Positions 34,601 to 43,400 of a DNA stretch of 64,000 nucleotides are shown here, piece after piece (the first letter of the stretch is position 1; the number at the start of each line of letters is the position of its first letter). The notes beneath the pieces are model-generated. The model searched no databases. It worked only from the letters and a program-made list of their open reading frames with translations, and had not been told where the DNA came from. Made by a program: the position numbers and the translations under genes. Origin of the DNA: Zoroaster sp. YZ-2022 (taxonomy: Eukaryota > Echinodermata > Asteroidea > Forcipulatida > Zoroasteridae); contig CM055834.1 of NCBI GenBank assembly GCA_029582265.1, positions 1,736,001 to 1,800,000 of the forward strand, given 5' to 3'.

Positions 34601-37600
34601 GGAATTAAATAAGTAAGATAATTATTATTACTTATTTTTCTGTAAAACGATATCTTCAAGGTGATAATAGAGTTTGTAAAATTGGCCTTTGAACACAAGC
34701 TTTCTGTTGTGTAAGAATGTGTGCTTCATGCTTGAGTGGTCAAACAATGCGGTCACCAGCGGTTGTTATGTCAAAACAATTTGGTATTGAGAGGGTTAAC
34801 CCCTTCTGTGACTACAAGGGTCAAATCAGTCAAAATGTTGATATACTTGCCAAAGTATATCTAGTGCACTTAAAAGGTTGAACACTGTAGTAAGTACATT
34901 TACAGGTCAAAATGAGTCGACCGATTTTGACTGGTAAAAAGCATTGTCTGGTATTGTTCAGGGTGGTCAAACTGCAATGACAGTAAAAACCAGTCAAAAA
35001 TGCCCCTGTGTGCACATTTGGGTCAACAGTCGAAACATGGCAGTTGACTGGTTTTGACCTCTATAGCTACTTGCCACGAAAGTTCAGCTATATAGTAGGA
35101 GGCTCAAACACTTGTATGGAGCCAAAAGCTCACTCGTTCCAGTAACATGCCAACTCCCCTAGCAACGACCCTGTGGCAGTCCTTGTTGGAGCAAATATAG
35201 CCCTCATTGGGGGTGACTTCAGCTGATACAGACTGTGGGTTTTGTATATACACAAAATATCATAAAATGGTGCCACAAAATGTCCTGGACACAGGAGTAG
35301 GGGTGTGATATGACAAAAGTAAAAAAATCCTGAAAAATGTGTAGCTGGCCTGGGTCTCCCTTTGGTCTAGAGGACAAAGCCCCATGAACCTCCTGTGGGT
35401 AGCTGGCCTGGGTCTCCCTTTGGTCTAGAGGACAAAGCCCCATGAACCTCCTGTGGGTAGCAGGCCTGGGTCTCCCTTTGGTCTAGAGGACAAAGCCCCA
35501 TGAACCTCCTGTGGGTAGCAGGCCTGGGTCTCCCTTTGGTCTAGAGGACAAAGCCCCATGAACCTCCTGTGGGTAGCAGGCCTGGGTCTCCCTTTGGTCT
35601 AGAGGACAAAGCCCCATGAACCTCCTGTGGGTAGCAGGCCTGGGTCTCCCTTTGGTCTAGAGGACAAAGCCCCATGAACCTCCTGTGGGTAGCTGGCCTG
35701 GGTCTCCCTTTGGTCTAGAGGACAAAGCCCCATGAACCTCCTGTGTGTAGCAGGCCTGGGTCTCCCTTTGGTCTAGAGGACAAAGCCCCATGAACCTCCT
35801 GTGGGTAGCAGGCCTGGGTCTCCCTTTGGTCTAGAGGACAAAGCCCCATGAACCTCCTGTGGGTAGCTGGCCTGGGTCTCCCTTTGGTCTAGAGGACAAA
35901 GCCCCATGAACCTCCTGTGGGTAGCAGGCCTGGGTCTCCCTTTGGTCTAGAGGACAAAGCCCCATGAACCTCCTGTGGGTAGCAGGCCTGGGTCTCCCTT
36001 TGGTCTAGAGGACAAAGCCCCATGAACCTCCTGTGGGTAGCTGGCCTGGGTCTCCCTTTGGTCTAGAGGACAAAGCCCCATGAACCTCCTGTGGGTAGCT
36101 GGCCTGGGTCTCCCTTTGGTCTAGAGGACAAAGCCCCATGAACCTCCTGTGGGTAGCAGGCCTGGGTCTCCCTTTGGTCTAGAGGACAAAGCCCCATGAA
36201 CCTCCTGTGGGTAGCAGGCCTGGGTCTCCCTTTGGTCTAGAGGACAAAGCTCCATGAACCTCCTGTGGGTAGCAGGCCTGGGTCTCCCTTTGGTCTAGAG
36301 GACAAAGCCCCATGAACCTCCCGGATGTTTAAAATTTGGAGGATTTACTCTCCACATCCCCTCAAACAAGTAACTAGAGGTTTGGACACAATACAGACTA
36401 CTTCTTTCTTTCCTTGGTGGCCAATACTCTTCTTTCAAAGAAAATTCTGAGGCAAAGGGAGATTTGCAAAAAATCCTGAAAATCAGGAAAATCCTGAGAA
36501 ATCACAGGCCTGCAGGAGACTGGCGCATTTTCACCACTGGAGGGCTTACAATGTGCACACAGAAGATTACTCACCGTATCTGTGACATAGAGTAAATCTC
36601 CTTCTTCAAAACTCAGCTCATCATGCTAGCAAACAAAAATGAAAATATATTTGAAGAGTTACTATTTACATTTATGTTAATTATTAACCCTAACCCCTTG
36701 GGTATTTTTACTAGAAAGTATCCTGAATCCACCAAAATCCACCAATTTTGTCACACACAAAATGCTGGTGTCCTGAATCCATCAGAATCCGCCAGTGTAG
36801 ATATTGGACATATCCTGAATCCGCCAAAATCCACCACTAAACTTTTGGTGGATTTTGGCGGATTCAGGATACCATGCTCACATGAAAATTTGTGTAGTAT
36901 GTTGCTGCATAGAATCCATCAAAATCTAACATATACAGTACATGTAACTATAATCCATCAACCAACATGACCACAAGCAGTTAAAAACTATTGAAATCCT
37001 GAATCCATCAAAATCCGCCACATGCTCAATGTGGAGGTATCCTGAATCCACCAAAATCTTCCAATACAGGGGGATGGATGTTGATGGATTCAGGGTGGTT
37101 AAGGGAAAGCATTGGTGTACTTAAAAGATTATCAAACGAATGAATTATTATCTTAAAACTGACTTGATGTCACGTTGGTACAAGTTTCAATTATCCTAAG
37201 AAATGCTTCCTTCTGAAGTGCATTAATTTTTAGCGAAAACAGGAATTTTTGTGTTGAAATAATAATAATAATATATGATTCTTATAAAACGCATATCCTT
37301 GCGACTAGATCAAGGTGCTGTACATTATTACCCCTGCTCATCGGGCGCATAAATCATTTCTGAAACCATCTCAGCTCCCTGGGGAGTATACAGCTCAATT
37401 GCGGCCATTTTGGTGCACATAGGGGCTAATCAAACACAACAACCAACTCTGTCCTCACAGGTACCCATTTACTCCTGAGTGGAGAGAACCATAGCTCTTG
37501 GTCTTATCATGGGGATGCTCTGACGTGAACCCCCAACCCCTCCCACTACACCAATAATATGACCACATCTTATTTCAATCAGGGTCCTTTTTGTTAATAA

Positions 37601-39943
37601 TATGAACGGAAAGAATGTGGAAATACAACCGCCACTTTTCTATCCAAACATGACAAATATCACAGATTTTCCTTTAAAAGATGATAGAGGACACATTTGA
37701 GGAGGGAGGAAAGTGTAGTCAAGTGAGGTTTGGAAATGATCTTTTGGCAGATTTTGAGCGATGAATGTCGTATGCTAAAAACACATGCTTCTACGACATT
37801 GTGCACCCAGCAGTGGTTGGGTTCAACATTCTTTCCATACGAACATTAAATTATGGCAAACTTACATGTTGGGCCTGGTAGTTGTACAGTGCCCTGAAGA
37901 CTTTAACCTGACCTGTAAAGGAACAGAAATAAATATCTATCAAACTAAACACAAAACCAATACAAAAACCTGAAAAATTTCTTAGTGAAACTTAGTGAAA
38001 CAGATCTTCTTAAAATTAATTATTTTGAAATTGCTTTATGAACGTTTCATCACAATAACTAGGTGTACATTTGAAAACATGTATTGAATTTTCTATGGTT
38101 TTGAACATTAGCGGAAAGAATGTCATATCCAACCACCACTTTTTCAGGTTTTTTTTGGAGGTTTTTGACAACTACTAACCAATTAAAAAGTGATTTTATC
38201 GATTTTTGAGGGTACAGAAAGCGAAAACTATCTTTAAAATCCACTTTTATGATGGTTTTTGAACTTTATTTTCCTTCTAAAAAAATCCTCCCCTTCAGAA
38301 AATAGAAGAATCCTATTACATTTGCCATTGCGCATGTACAATGAATACCCTTGCGCACAAGGATATGTAAAAAGTCAATTGGAGGGGGGGTTTAGTTTTT
38401 TTCGTATTATGACAACATTAAAAATCACCAAAAAAATCCCCCATCCTCGTATGCAATGGTATTCACTATTTCCAAGGCGCAAGACTGTTTTTCAAGTCAA
38501 TGCGCATGTGCTCGGCAATAAATACTTTCATGATAATATACGCCATGTTTTTGACGGGGCAAAATTTCGAACACTCGTCGCCGTCTACAACCCATCGTTC
38601 AAACTTCACGCAGTTTTCTGGAGTGAGCGTGAAGTTCGAGCATGGCGCATATTACCCTGACAGGGTTTACTTGGATTTATAAGGCTTATAAGTTATTGTA
38701 TGAATGGAAATAAAACGGAGTAACTATAGAATGCAGGGCCAAATTTTTTCCTTTTTTCTGAATTTGACCTAGGAACCGCAGTTGTGTATTTTAAAGTCAC
38801 ATTACGTAAATTTATAAGAAGTAACCTTCGGTGTGGCCCTGCATTCTATAGTTGTACCAATAAAACAAGTAAACAACGAATACAAAATCATCAACCAATT
38901 ACAAAACAATGCAATGTTTGCACTGTGCGAAAAACCCTGGTAGGCCTATTTTTAATTATACTTTCAAGACCAAGTCACCAAGTGCTACCTTATAGATTTA
39001 TATTAGGCAGATTCACGCAAACCGCTGATGGTGGCGCTGTTTTTCATATCCTTTTTTTCTGTCGAAGTTGTGACCCGCCGAAAGTTTGTTGACGCGCCCG
39101 ATAGTACACGTGAAAATGCATAGGCGCAATATCGCTAGCGCCTGGTTACGCTGATGAGGCTTCAATGTTTTCCTGGACGCCATTTTTATGAGCACTAAAT
39201 TATGCAGTCGATAAAAAAAAAATCAGCGACGGGAAACCTAGATCGTTATGGAAATACAGGCAACTGAATTTCGATAAGTTTTTACGATTTTCTTGTCCAA
39301 CTTTCATGGTATAAAGGGTAGTCTATGGATGTTGTAGTCACTTCTAGTGTCGATAACTGGATACTACACATCGTGGTTATCTTAATTGGTCAGTCGATGC
39401 CAACTGTAACGTTGGCGCAAAAACAGAGCAACTTGCACAAAATGACCCGACGGCAAATAAATAAAAAAATCACCGCTATCGGCGATTTGACACGCTGAAT
39501 CGGGGTGTCACGCACGCTGAATCGGGGTGTCACGCACGGGTGGATTTTGGTATTCAATGTGATTTTTTTGTTATAAAAGGGGGACATGCTACTTTACAAC
39601 TCTACAAGGATACATTGCAGGCAAATTCGGTCACAACCTTTTCAAATGAAACTGGATCTTAAAAATGACCACATATTTAAATCAACAAAAATTCGTAACT
39701 TTGCATAGGGTTAACCTATCATGACCATTGACCTCTAATTTTCTTTCTAATTTTTTGCTCTATCCAGTGATATGACATTTAAAAGCATTGAACTTTGAAG
39801 CAACTTCAAATTTTCATGAATCTGCCTATTTATATTATTTGTCACAGTCAGATTGTACACGTAGGCCTGCTAGGTTTTGACACATTACCTGGCCTAGGGA
39901 CTGGCTTTGGCGGAGGCGGTGCACTTCTTGCTGGGGTAGTCAT
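19590..39943 (-). CDS. OSTF1: OSTF1-like SH3/ankyrin adaptor, complete 8-exon gene
   Basis: Osteoclast-stimulating factor 1 is a small cytoplasmic adaptor: an SH3 domain binds proline-rich partners and ankyrin repeats follow. The coding exons join in frame as 39943-39889, 37912-37866, 36625-36575, 33265-33202, 31805-31714, 29927-29729, 28248-28150 and 19636-19590. All introns are GT-AG with matching phases, and the total is 654 nt (217 codons plus stop; human OSTF1 is 214 aa). Visible in order: a proline-rich N terminus, SH3 motifs ([22 protein letters not shown]), an ankyrin start ([12 protein letters not shown]), two strong ankyrin repeats ([24 protein letters not shown]), and the acidic tail [11 protein letters not shown] that matches the family's C terminus. 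No frameshift or stop interrupts it, so it looks functional. It is divergent from the RING gene at 40413. Family assignment rests on remembered OSTF1 features; the splice model is read from the sequence. Confidence 0.95.
19672..21415. repeat. 81/82-bp tandem array, about 21 copies
   Basis: The unit contains GGTAATGTTGGCAAAACTGC and GCTTACTCTCTTTGAATCAA. Two unit types differ by one base (GATATACATT, 81 bp; GATTATACATT, 82 bp). The 81-bp type is a multiple of three and stop-free on both strands, creating spurious ORFs. It lies in the last OSTF1 intron. Confidence 0.95.
21416..21750. other. No gene recognised
   Basis: Unique-looking flank of the array; 21640-21740 resembles the dispersed repeat at 16010. 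Confidence 0.4.
21751..22139 (-). mobile_element. Inverted, end-truncated copy of the 44-bp-array element
   Basis: Reverse complement of 13570-13920 with only about two array units. Both TTAA ends are missing; the right side joins directly to a headless SINE. Confidence 0.8.
22139..22480 (+). mobile_element. tRNA-derived SINE, 5'-truncated
   Basis: Begins inside the tRNA-like head (TCTAGCTTACCGG). Otherwise nearly identical to 8170-8510, ending with an ATT tail. Confidence 0.88.
22631..22814 (+). repeat. Three ~61-bp modules, each with a GGTTC..GAACC hairpin
   Basis: Each module reads GCAAC, then TATCGCTAAGTGAG (or a close variant), then a hairpin at 22679-22694, 22738-22754 and 22800-22814. 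Loops vary while stems are kept. Class unknown. Confidence 0.6.
22976..23332. mobile_element. TTAA element (CTAGGTATTCTGG type), with duplicated end
   Basis: TTAA at 22976 and 23329. It is the inverted relative of 53991-54207. A second internal terminus (GGGGGTTAGGGTTAA at about 23235-23249) shows that the right end was duplicated. Confidence 0.75.
23510..23650. repeat. GACTC/GAGTC-rich dispersed block
   Basis: Dense imperfect copies of GACTCAGACT. The inverted relative is at 51640-51800. Confidence 0.5.
23840..23910 (+). mobile_element. SINE head fragment
   Basis: tRNA-like GGGTTGCCGAGTGGTTTAGT, cut after CAGAATGTG, where the 44-bp-array element begins. Confidence 0.65.
23911..28096 (+). 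mobile_element. 44-bp-array element, left-truncated, with a 4-kb array
   Basis: The family-specific left part is present only from CATGTATCACAGATTAG. The right end is GTTAGGGTTAA (TTAA 28093-28096). Confidence 0.75.
23977..28092 (+). repeat. 44-bp tandem array, about 93 copies
   Basis: Same unit as 13877-14716. Variants cluster: GTTAAGGAGGGTTCAGG units at 24020-25560 and GCAAGTGGG units at 27670-27960, as expected of local amplification. Occasional partial units (for example 25050, 25720, 27215). It lies in the last OSTF1 intron. Confidence 0.95.
28150..28248 (-). CDS. OSTF1: OSTF1 coding exon 7 (last ankyrin repeat)
   Basis: It reads in frame [18 protein letters not shown] then [15 protein letters not shown]. 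This matches the GARTDLRN...LAFDMA segment of the family. Acceptor ttggacag, donor gtaaga. It lies about 50 bp from the end of the 4-kb 44-bp minisatellite. Confidence 0.92.
28310..28430. mobile_element. PIF/Harbinger-like MITE fragment
   Basis: GGCCCCCCCCAAAAAGTCTC end and the GGTTTCTGGTCATCGGTCGG subterminal part only. Confidence 0.6.
28455..28575. mobile_element. Penelope-like terminal fragment
   Basis: The minus strand reads CCTGAGGACGATCAG, then AGCATA, then CTGATCG: a 7-bp hairpin beside a CTGAGGA box. Confidence 0.45.
28600..29285. other. No gene recognised
   Basis: OSTF1 intron 6. Overlapping small open frames at 28912-29224 lack motifs. Confidence 0.4.
29290..29515. mobile_element. 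PIF/Harbinger-like MITE, degraded
   Basis: Shares ATTTTGGCTGCAATTGGACA and GACCAGAAACC with the 41234 copy. Confidence 0.6.
29729..29927 (-). CDS. OSTF1: OSTF1 coding exon 6 (ankyrin repeats)
   Basis: The largest exon, 66 codons plus one base. It holds two ankyrin units recognisable from [13 protein letters not shown] and [23 protein letters not shown] and [18 protein letters not shown] are very close to vertebrate OSTF1. Acceptor attctag, donor gtgagg. Confidence 0.95.
30345..30784. mobile_element. Foldback element with nested Kolobok-like MITE
   Basis: Arms of about 75 bp starting ATACGTTTTGGTCAC and sharing GTGGGCCGGTGATATATCAC. The element at 30492-30716 lies inside. Confidence 0.75.
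30492..30716. mobile_element. Kolobok-like MITE (TTAA)
   Basis: TTAA at both ends with AGGGACAG / CTGCCCCT termini; relative of 1383 and 42954. Confidence 0.7.
30785..31585. other. No gene recognised
   Basis: OSTF1 intron 5. No defined repeat. Confidence 0.4.
31586..31670. repeat. (GAATT)n microsatellite
   Basis: About 16 pentamer copies, 90 bp from OSTF1 exon 5. Shorter runs at 43433-43455 and 49310-49325. Confidence 0.95.
31714..31805 (-). CDS. OSTF1: OSTF1 coding exon 5 (linker and first ankyrin helix)
   Basis: It encodes [20 protein letters not shown] and onward to LANL. DNPLHEAxKRGN is characteristic of the OSTF1 linker into ankyrin repeat 1. Acceptor ccttatag, donor gtaagt. Confidence 0.92.
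31898..32195. mobile_element. PIF/Harbinger-like MITE, right-truncated
   Basis: Starts AAGGCCCC near TTA and shares the family interior (GGCCGCACAAATCAGGCAAA). The right inverted end is absent. Confidence 0.6.
32273..32509 (+). mobile_element. 44-bp-array family element without an array
   Basis: Left part as at 13557 but only a partial unit (GCAAATGGGCCTAGGGAGTT) before GGGTTAA. A natural array-free relative. Confidence 0.75.
32809..33054 (+). repeat. 34-bp tandem array, 7 copies
   Basis: The unit contains CTAGACCTGACCGGGCTACA and GAAGAGTCACAAAA, with only C/A and G/A changes. OSTF1 intron 4. Confidence 0.95.
33202..33265 (-). CDS. OSTF1: OSTF1 coding exon 4 (end of SH3)
   Basis: It encodes [10 protein letters not shown]...TGLIPSNY. 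This supplies the conserved SH3 tryptophan and the G-L-I-P-S-N-Y strand that forms the ligand-binding groove. Acceptor tttttag, donor gtatgt. Confidence 0.92.
33660..34160 (-). repeat. Dispersed repeat split by a TTAA MITE
   Basis: Inverted copy of 16010/58495. The MITE at 33736 sits inside it. A near-perfect hairpin, TGGTTAAACCATGGAGGTA and its complement, follows at 34016-34058. Confidence 0.5.
33736..33987. mobile_element. TTAA MITE, CCAGTTCGCGTCGG family
   Basis: TTAA at 33736 and 33984; ends CCAGTTCGCGTCGG and GACGCGAACTGG. Interior CGTGTATACACGCAATT. Copies at 49007, 60981 and 62466. Confidence 0.85.
34191..34799. mobile_element. Possible TTAA element, CCCTTTCC end
   Basis: TTAACCCTTTCC at the left and GAGAGGGTTAA at the right; inside, GGCGACTTTTGTCGAC occurs twice. 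Shares its right TTAA with the next element. Confidence 0.4.
34796..35104. mobile_element. TTAA MITE, CCCTCCTACTA family
   Basis: Interior GTCAAAATGAGTCGACCG and right end TATAGTAGGAGG; the right TTAA is eroded. Confidence 0.65.
35341..36321 (+). repeat. 58-bp tandem array, about 17 copies
   Basis: The unit contains GGTCTCCCTTTGGTCTAGAG and GACAAAGCCCCATGAACCTC. Main variation is GTAGCA/GTAGCT at the junction. Ends 254 bp from OSTF1 exon 3, in intron 3. Confidence 0.95.
36575..36625 (-). CDS. OSTF1: OSTF1 coding exon 3 (SH3 RT loop)
   Basis: Seventeen whole codons: [17 protein letters not shown]. DELSFxxGD is the SH3 signature of the RT loop and diverging turn. Acceptor gctag, donor gtgagt, phase 0 at both edges. 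Confidence 0.93.
36684..37102. mobile_element. TTAA element with repeated CTGAATCCACCAAAATCC
   Basis: TTAACCCTAACCCC left, GGTGGTTAA right. The interior repeats a CTGAATCCRYCAAAATCCRCC motif in both orientations. Related to 6287 and 53991. Confidence 0.6.
37268..37560 (-). mobile_element. tRNA-derived SINE, diverged
   Basis: Minus-strand SINE body (CTCCCCAGGGAGCTGAGATG) and altered head. Confidence 0.75.
37866..37912 (-). CDS. OSTF1: OSTF1 coding exon 2 (start of SH3)
   Basis: It encodes [16 protein letters not shown] between acceptor tttacag and donor gtaagt. ALYxY is the conserved first strand of an SH3 fold. Confidence 0.93.
38112..38350. mobile_element. GAATGTCGTATCC MITE, left part
   Basis: GGAAAGAATGTCATATCCAA and internal TCCTCCCCTTCAGAAAATAG as in 40535 and 41849; the right half is missing. 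Confidence 0.65.
38721..38856. mobile_element. Short TIR MITE
   Basis: AACTATAGAATGCAGGGCCA at the left and its inverted copy at the right; 136 bp, possibly TA-flanked. Confidence 0.65.
38860..39885. other. No gene recognised
   Basis: OSTF1 intron 1. A short duplication at 39490-39535 (CACGCTGAATCGGGGTGT). Confidence 0.4.
39889..39943 (-). CDS. OSTF1: OSTF1 coding exon 1
   Basis: It begins with ATG at 39943 and encodes [18 protein letters not shown], a proline-rich leader like that before the SH3 domain in known OSTF1 proteins. It ends with one extra base (phase 1) before donor gtaatg. A pyrimidine-rich acceptor just upstream (minus strand, exon edge about 39967) suggests the 5' UTR is also spliced. 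Confidence 0.93.
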
Positions 39944-40412
39944 CACTGATTGTTACAGTTTATATTTCTGAAAAAGGGAAATAGAAAATCAAAAAAAAGT
40001 GGAAAATCGATACGAGTATCGCGTTTCCGGGTTCAGTCTGATTTCAGTCTGTCCATGTCATTTGTTCAGACACATGACAATTTCCGAACCAGACTATGGA
40101 GTTAAAACCCGGAAGTATTAGTTAAGTTCAGAATCAAATATTACTTACTACGATTATTGTGGCGCTGCAATCGAGTCAACAATGTCCTGAACATAAGTAG
40201 AGTATGGGCAAAGCACAAGCTAGAGAGACAATATATGCCGTGTGCATGCAGTGTTTGTCAACAAACGTAACCTGAACCCAGTGATTCATACGAATTGCGC
40301 AATGGTTATTTTTTACTTTGTGATGAATATAAATGTTGAAATAGAATGTGGATTTCATTTTAATAACATCGAAAGTTTCTAGTAGAATTGTTCCTTGTTT
40401 TATGGAGTAGAT
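39944..40412. promoter_or_regulatory. Shared promoter/5' UTR region between OSTF1 and the RING gene
   Basis: 469 bp separate the two divergent start codons. On the minus strand there is a candidate donor (gtaagtaat, exon edge about 40149) and an acceptor (exon edge about 39967), so OSTF1 probably has a spliced 5' leader starting upstream of 40149. The RING gene start must then lie within a few hundred bases. I recognise no TATA box; the interval is not a large CpG island by eye. Confidence 0.55.
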
Positions 40413-40448
40413 ATGGACGATGGAGAGGAGTTACCGCTTTCAATTCCT
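40413..40448 (+). CDS. RING gene exon 1
   Basis: Twelve codons, MDDGEELPLSIP, then donor gtgagt. The start is chosen because it is the only ATG in frame with exon 2 before a stop, and it faces the OSTF1 start. Confidence 0.75.
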
Positions 40449-43400
40449 GTGAGTAACTAATATGTGACAACTCGACCACGAATTTTTTTTTGGACAACTC
40501 GACCCTAAAAAAACTTAACTTTAAAGAAACCTGAGGAAAGAATGTCGTATCCGACCGCCACTTTTAAAGGTTTAAAAAAAAAAAAATTTGCAACCACCTA
40601 ACCAGTTAAAAAATGATTCTATCGATTTTGGGGGTACAGAAAGCGAAAACTACATGTATCTTTAAAATCCACTGTTATGATAGTTTTCGGACTTTATTTC
40701 CCTTCTAAAAAAATCCTCCCCTTCAGAAAATAGAAGGATCCTATTATAGTTGCCACTGCACATGTACAATGACGGTGTTGGTGACTAACGGGTGAGTCAA
40801 CAAGATCAAACTGACATGACTGAGGAAGTCATCGTATACAAAAAATGCCTGATTTTTCATGAAATAAATATCATGGAATAATTTGAAGTATATGTCCATC
40901 ATCATCCTTATGTTCTCCACCTTACCGGGTAGGTAAGATTACATTATTGGTTATATTGAATGAGAAAAAGTGGCGGTCGGATACGACATTCTACCCAAAC
41001 CTGACCCTGGTGACAACTCAACCCATGTGACAACTTGACTCATGTGTAGGCAAGTGTCTCAAATGTCTTATATAAGGTCGAGTTGTCACAAGGGTCAAAT
41101 TTTATAACGATTAACGGCCATAACGTTAGGTCTTACAAAACTCTTCAAGTCTTAGGAATAATAGGATATATCCAGCCCAGGTTGCAAACGTGGGAGCACG
41201 TGTAATTTATAATTTTGGAAGTACCCCTCATTAGGCCACAAAAAAACAAGTCTCTGGTTTCTGGACATCGGTCGGCTTCAAAATCAGTGCGGTGGCACGT
41301 TTTTTTTTCTTTTCCAACAGGGAAATATGTGATACAGGTATACGCGGCGACCAAATGTCCCATATACAAAGTATGGTGGCTCAGAGAGGCCACACAAATC
41401 AGGCAAACATACATACCCCTATGTGAAAAAGTCGTTTAAAACACAGCAGAATTCCAATCAATCCAGCAATTTTGGCTGCAATCGGACATCGTTTCATAGC
41501 AAAAAAAAAAGAAAATTAAAAATGCCGACGCACAGGTCTGAGGTGACGCGCGCAGAGACCAGAAACCGGAGACTTTTATTTTTTGCGTTAGATGAATTTA
41601 GGAGTTGGACAAGTTGCTGTCATAATTATAGTTTTTCAGAATTGTTTAAAATATAAGGTTTATCACATATAGCAGCTGCAAGGAATCATGGGATATCTGT
41701 GGGTGCAACAGCGCCATGCAAACGAACTCAATATTATTGACTTCACACTTGCCGACGGACAACACGCGCCAAACAGATGCCCCAAATTGTATCCCAGTAT
41801 GCTTTGCGGCAGTGCGCCCTCTGTTGCTTCAGCGCTATTTGCTATTTGGGAAAGAATGTCGTATCCGACCACCACTTTTTAAAGGTTTTTTGGGAATTTT
41901 TTTGCAACCACTAACCAGTTAAAAAATGATTCTATTGATTTTTTTGGGTACAGAAAGCGAAAACTTTCTTTAAAATCCACTTTTATGATGGTTTTGGGAC
42001 TTTATTTCCCTTCTAAAAAATCCTCCCCTTCAGAAAATAGAAGGATCCTATTATAGTTGCCACTGCGCATGTACAATGACTGTGTTGGTCACAAATGGGG
42101 GAGTTCAGACAAGATCAGACTGACATGACTGAGGAAGTCATCGTATACCAAAAATGCTTGATTTTTCATGAAATAAATATCCTGGAATAATTTGAAGTAT
42201 ATATCCATCATCATCCATATGTTCTCCACCTTACTGGGTAGGTAATTAGATTACATTATTGGTTACATTGAATGACAAAAAGTGGCAGTCGGATACGACA
42301 TTCTACCCGCTATTTGATGTCAATGATCACTGTTATTGTTAAAGGAGGAGACTCATTGGCGGATCCAGGGGGGGCTAAGGGGGCTGTAGGCCCCCTGAAA
42401 TCGTTTTTAAAAAAAATAAAAAAATAAAAAAAGGAAAGAAAAAGAGAGAGAGAGAGAGGGAGGGGAGGGGAGAACGCACTCCCATTCCCACAGTGTGCTT
42501 TGTTTTTCTCTCCCTTTGATTATTTCATTGTAATTTTTGTAGTACTGAAAAATAATTGTTTTTGATTCTCAGCCCCCCCCCCTAAAAATGTTCTGGATCC
42601 GCCCATGAGACTGTGTGTAGAGTCAGAGATCTGATATAGCTGTATGCATTTTAACTGTTAATCCAAGCTTCGGAAAAACTAGTATGTGAAATACGTTTCC
42701 CTTTCTAAAAGGAAATTGTCAATAAAACATATGGGCAATACCCCTTGAACTACTTTCTCCACTGTTTTGGTTTCATTGATGAATGCAGGTGAAAGCTGTT
42801 TCTGAACATTTCACATGTCCCATCTGTATGGAGAAACTTACCCAGACATGCATCACACCATGTGGCCACCGTTACTGTGGTAAATGCATCAAAGAATGTG
42901 TCAATAGGAGGTAAGCGATACACCGTTTCCAAAAAGGGCTAGCTCGATCTGGCTTAAAGGGGCAGTATCGTCACGATCAGAGCAGACTTTCGACAGGGCA
43001 TGGAATCAATGTCCTAGTTTAAGATGATAACACAGTGACTGAAAATGACTGGCTCATTTATGCAGCAGCAACGGTAATATGACCTTATCATGTGGGGTAT
43101 TATGGTAGTCACTGAGTTAATCTAAAACTAGCCTTACGTTTCCATGCCCTGTTGATCGTGACAATACTGTCCCTTTAATCATGATATATTTTGGCTTTCA
43201 GAACTTGTGTCCATGAGGCCAGAGCCTATGATTAGAAATAGGAATGTTTAAATTTGAATAATTATACAGTATACTCTGTATCGATGATCCTGACATCACA
43301 TTTCTACCTTTTAATTATTTGCAGGATATAAGGATGTGCATTTTCGGTTATTTCGGGATTCGGATACCTGAAATTGGCAATCTTAGGATACCCGTGTATA

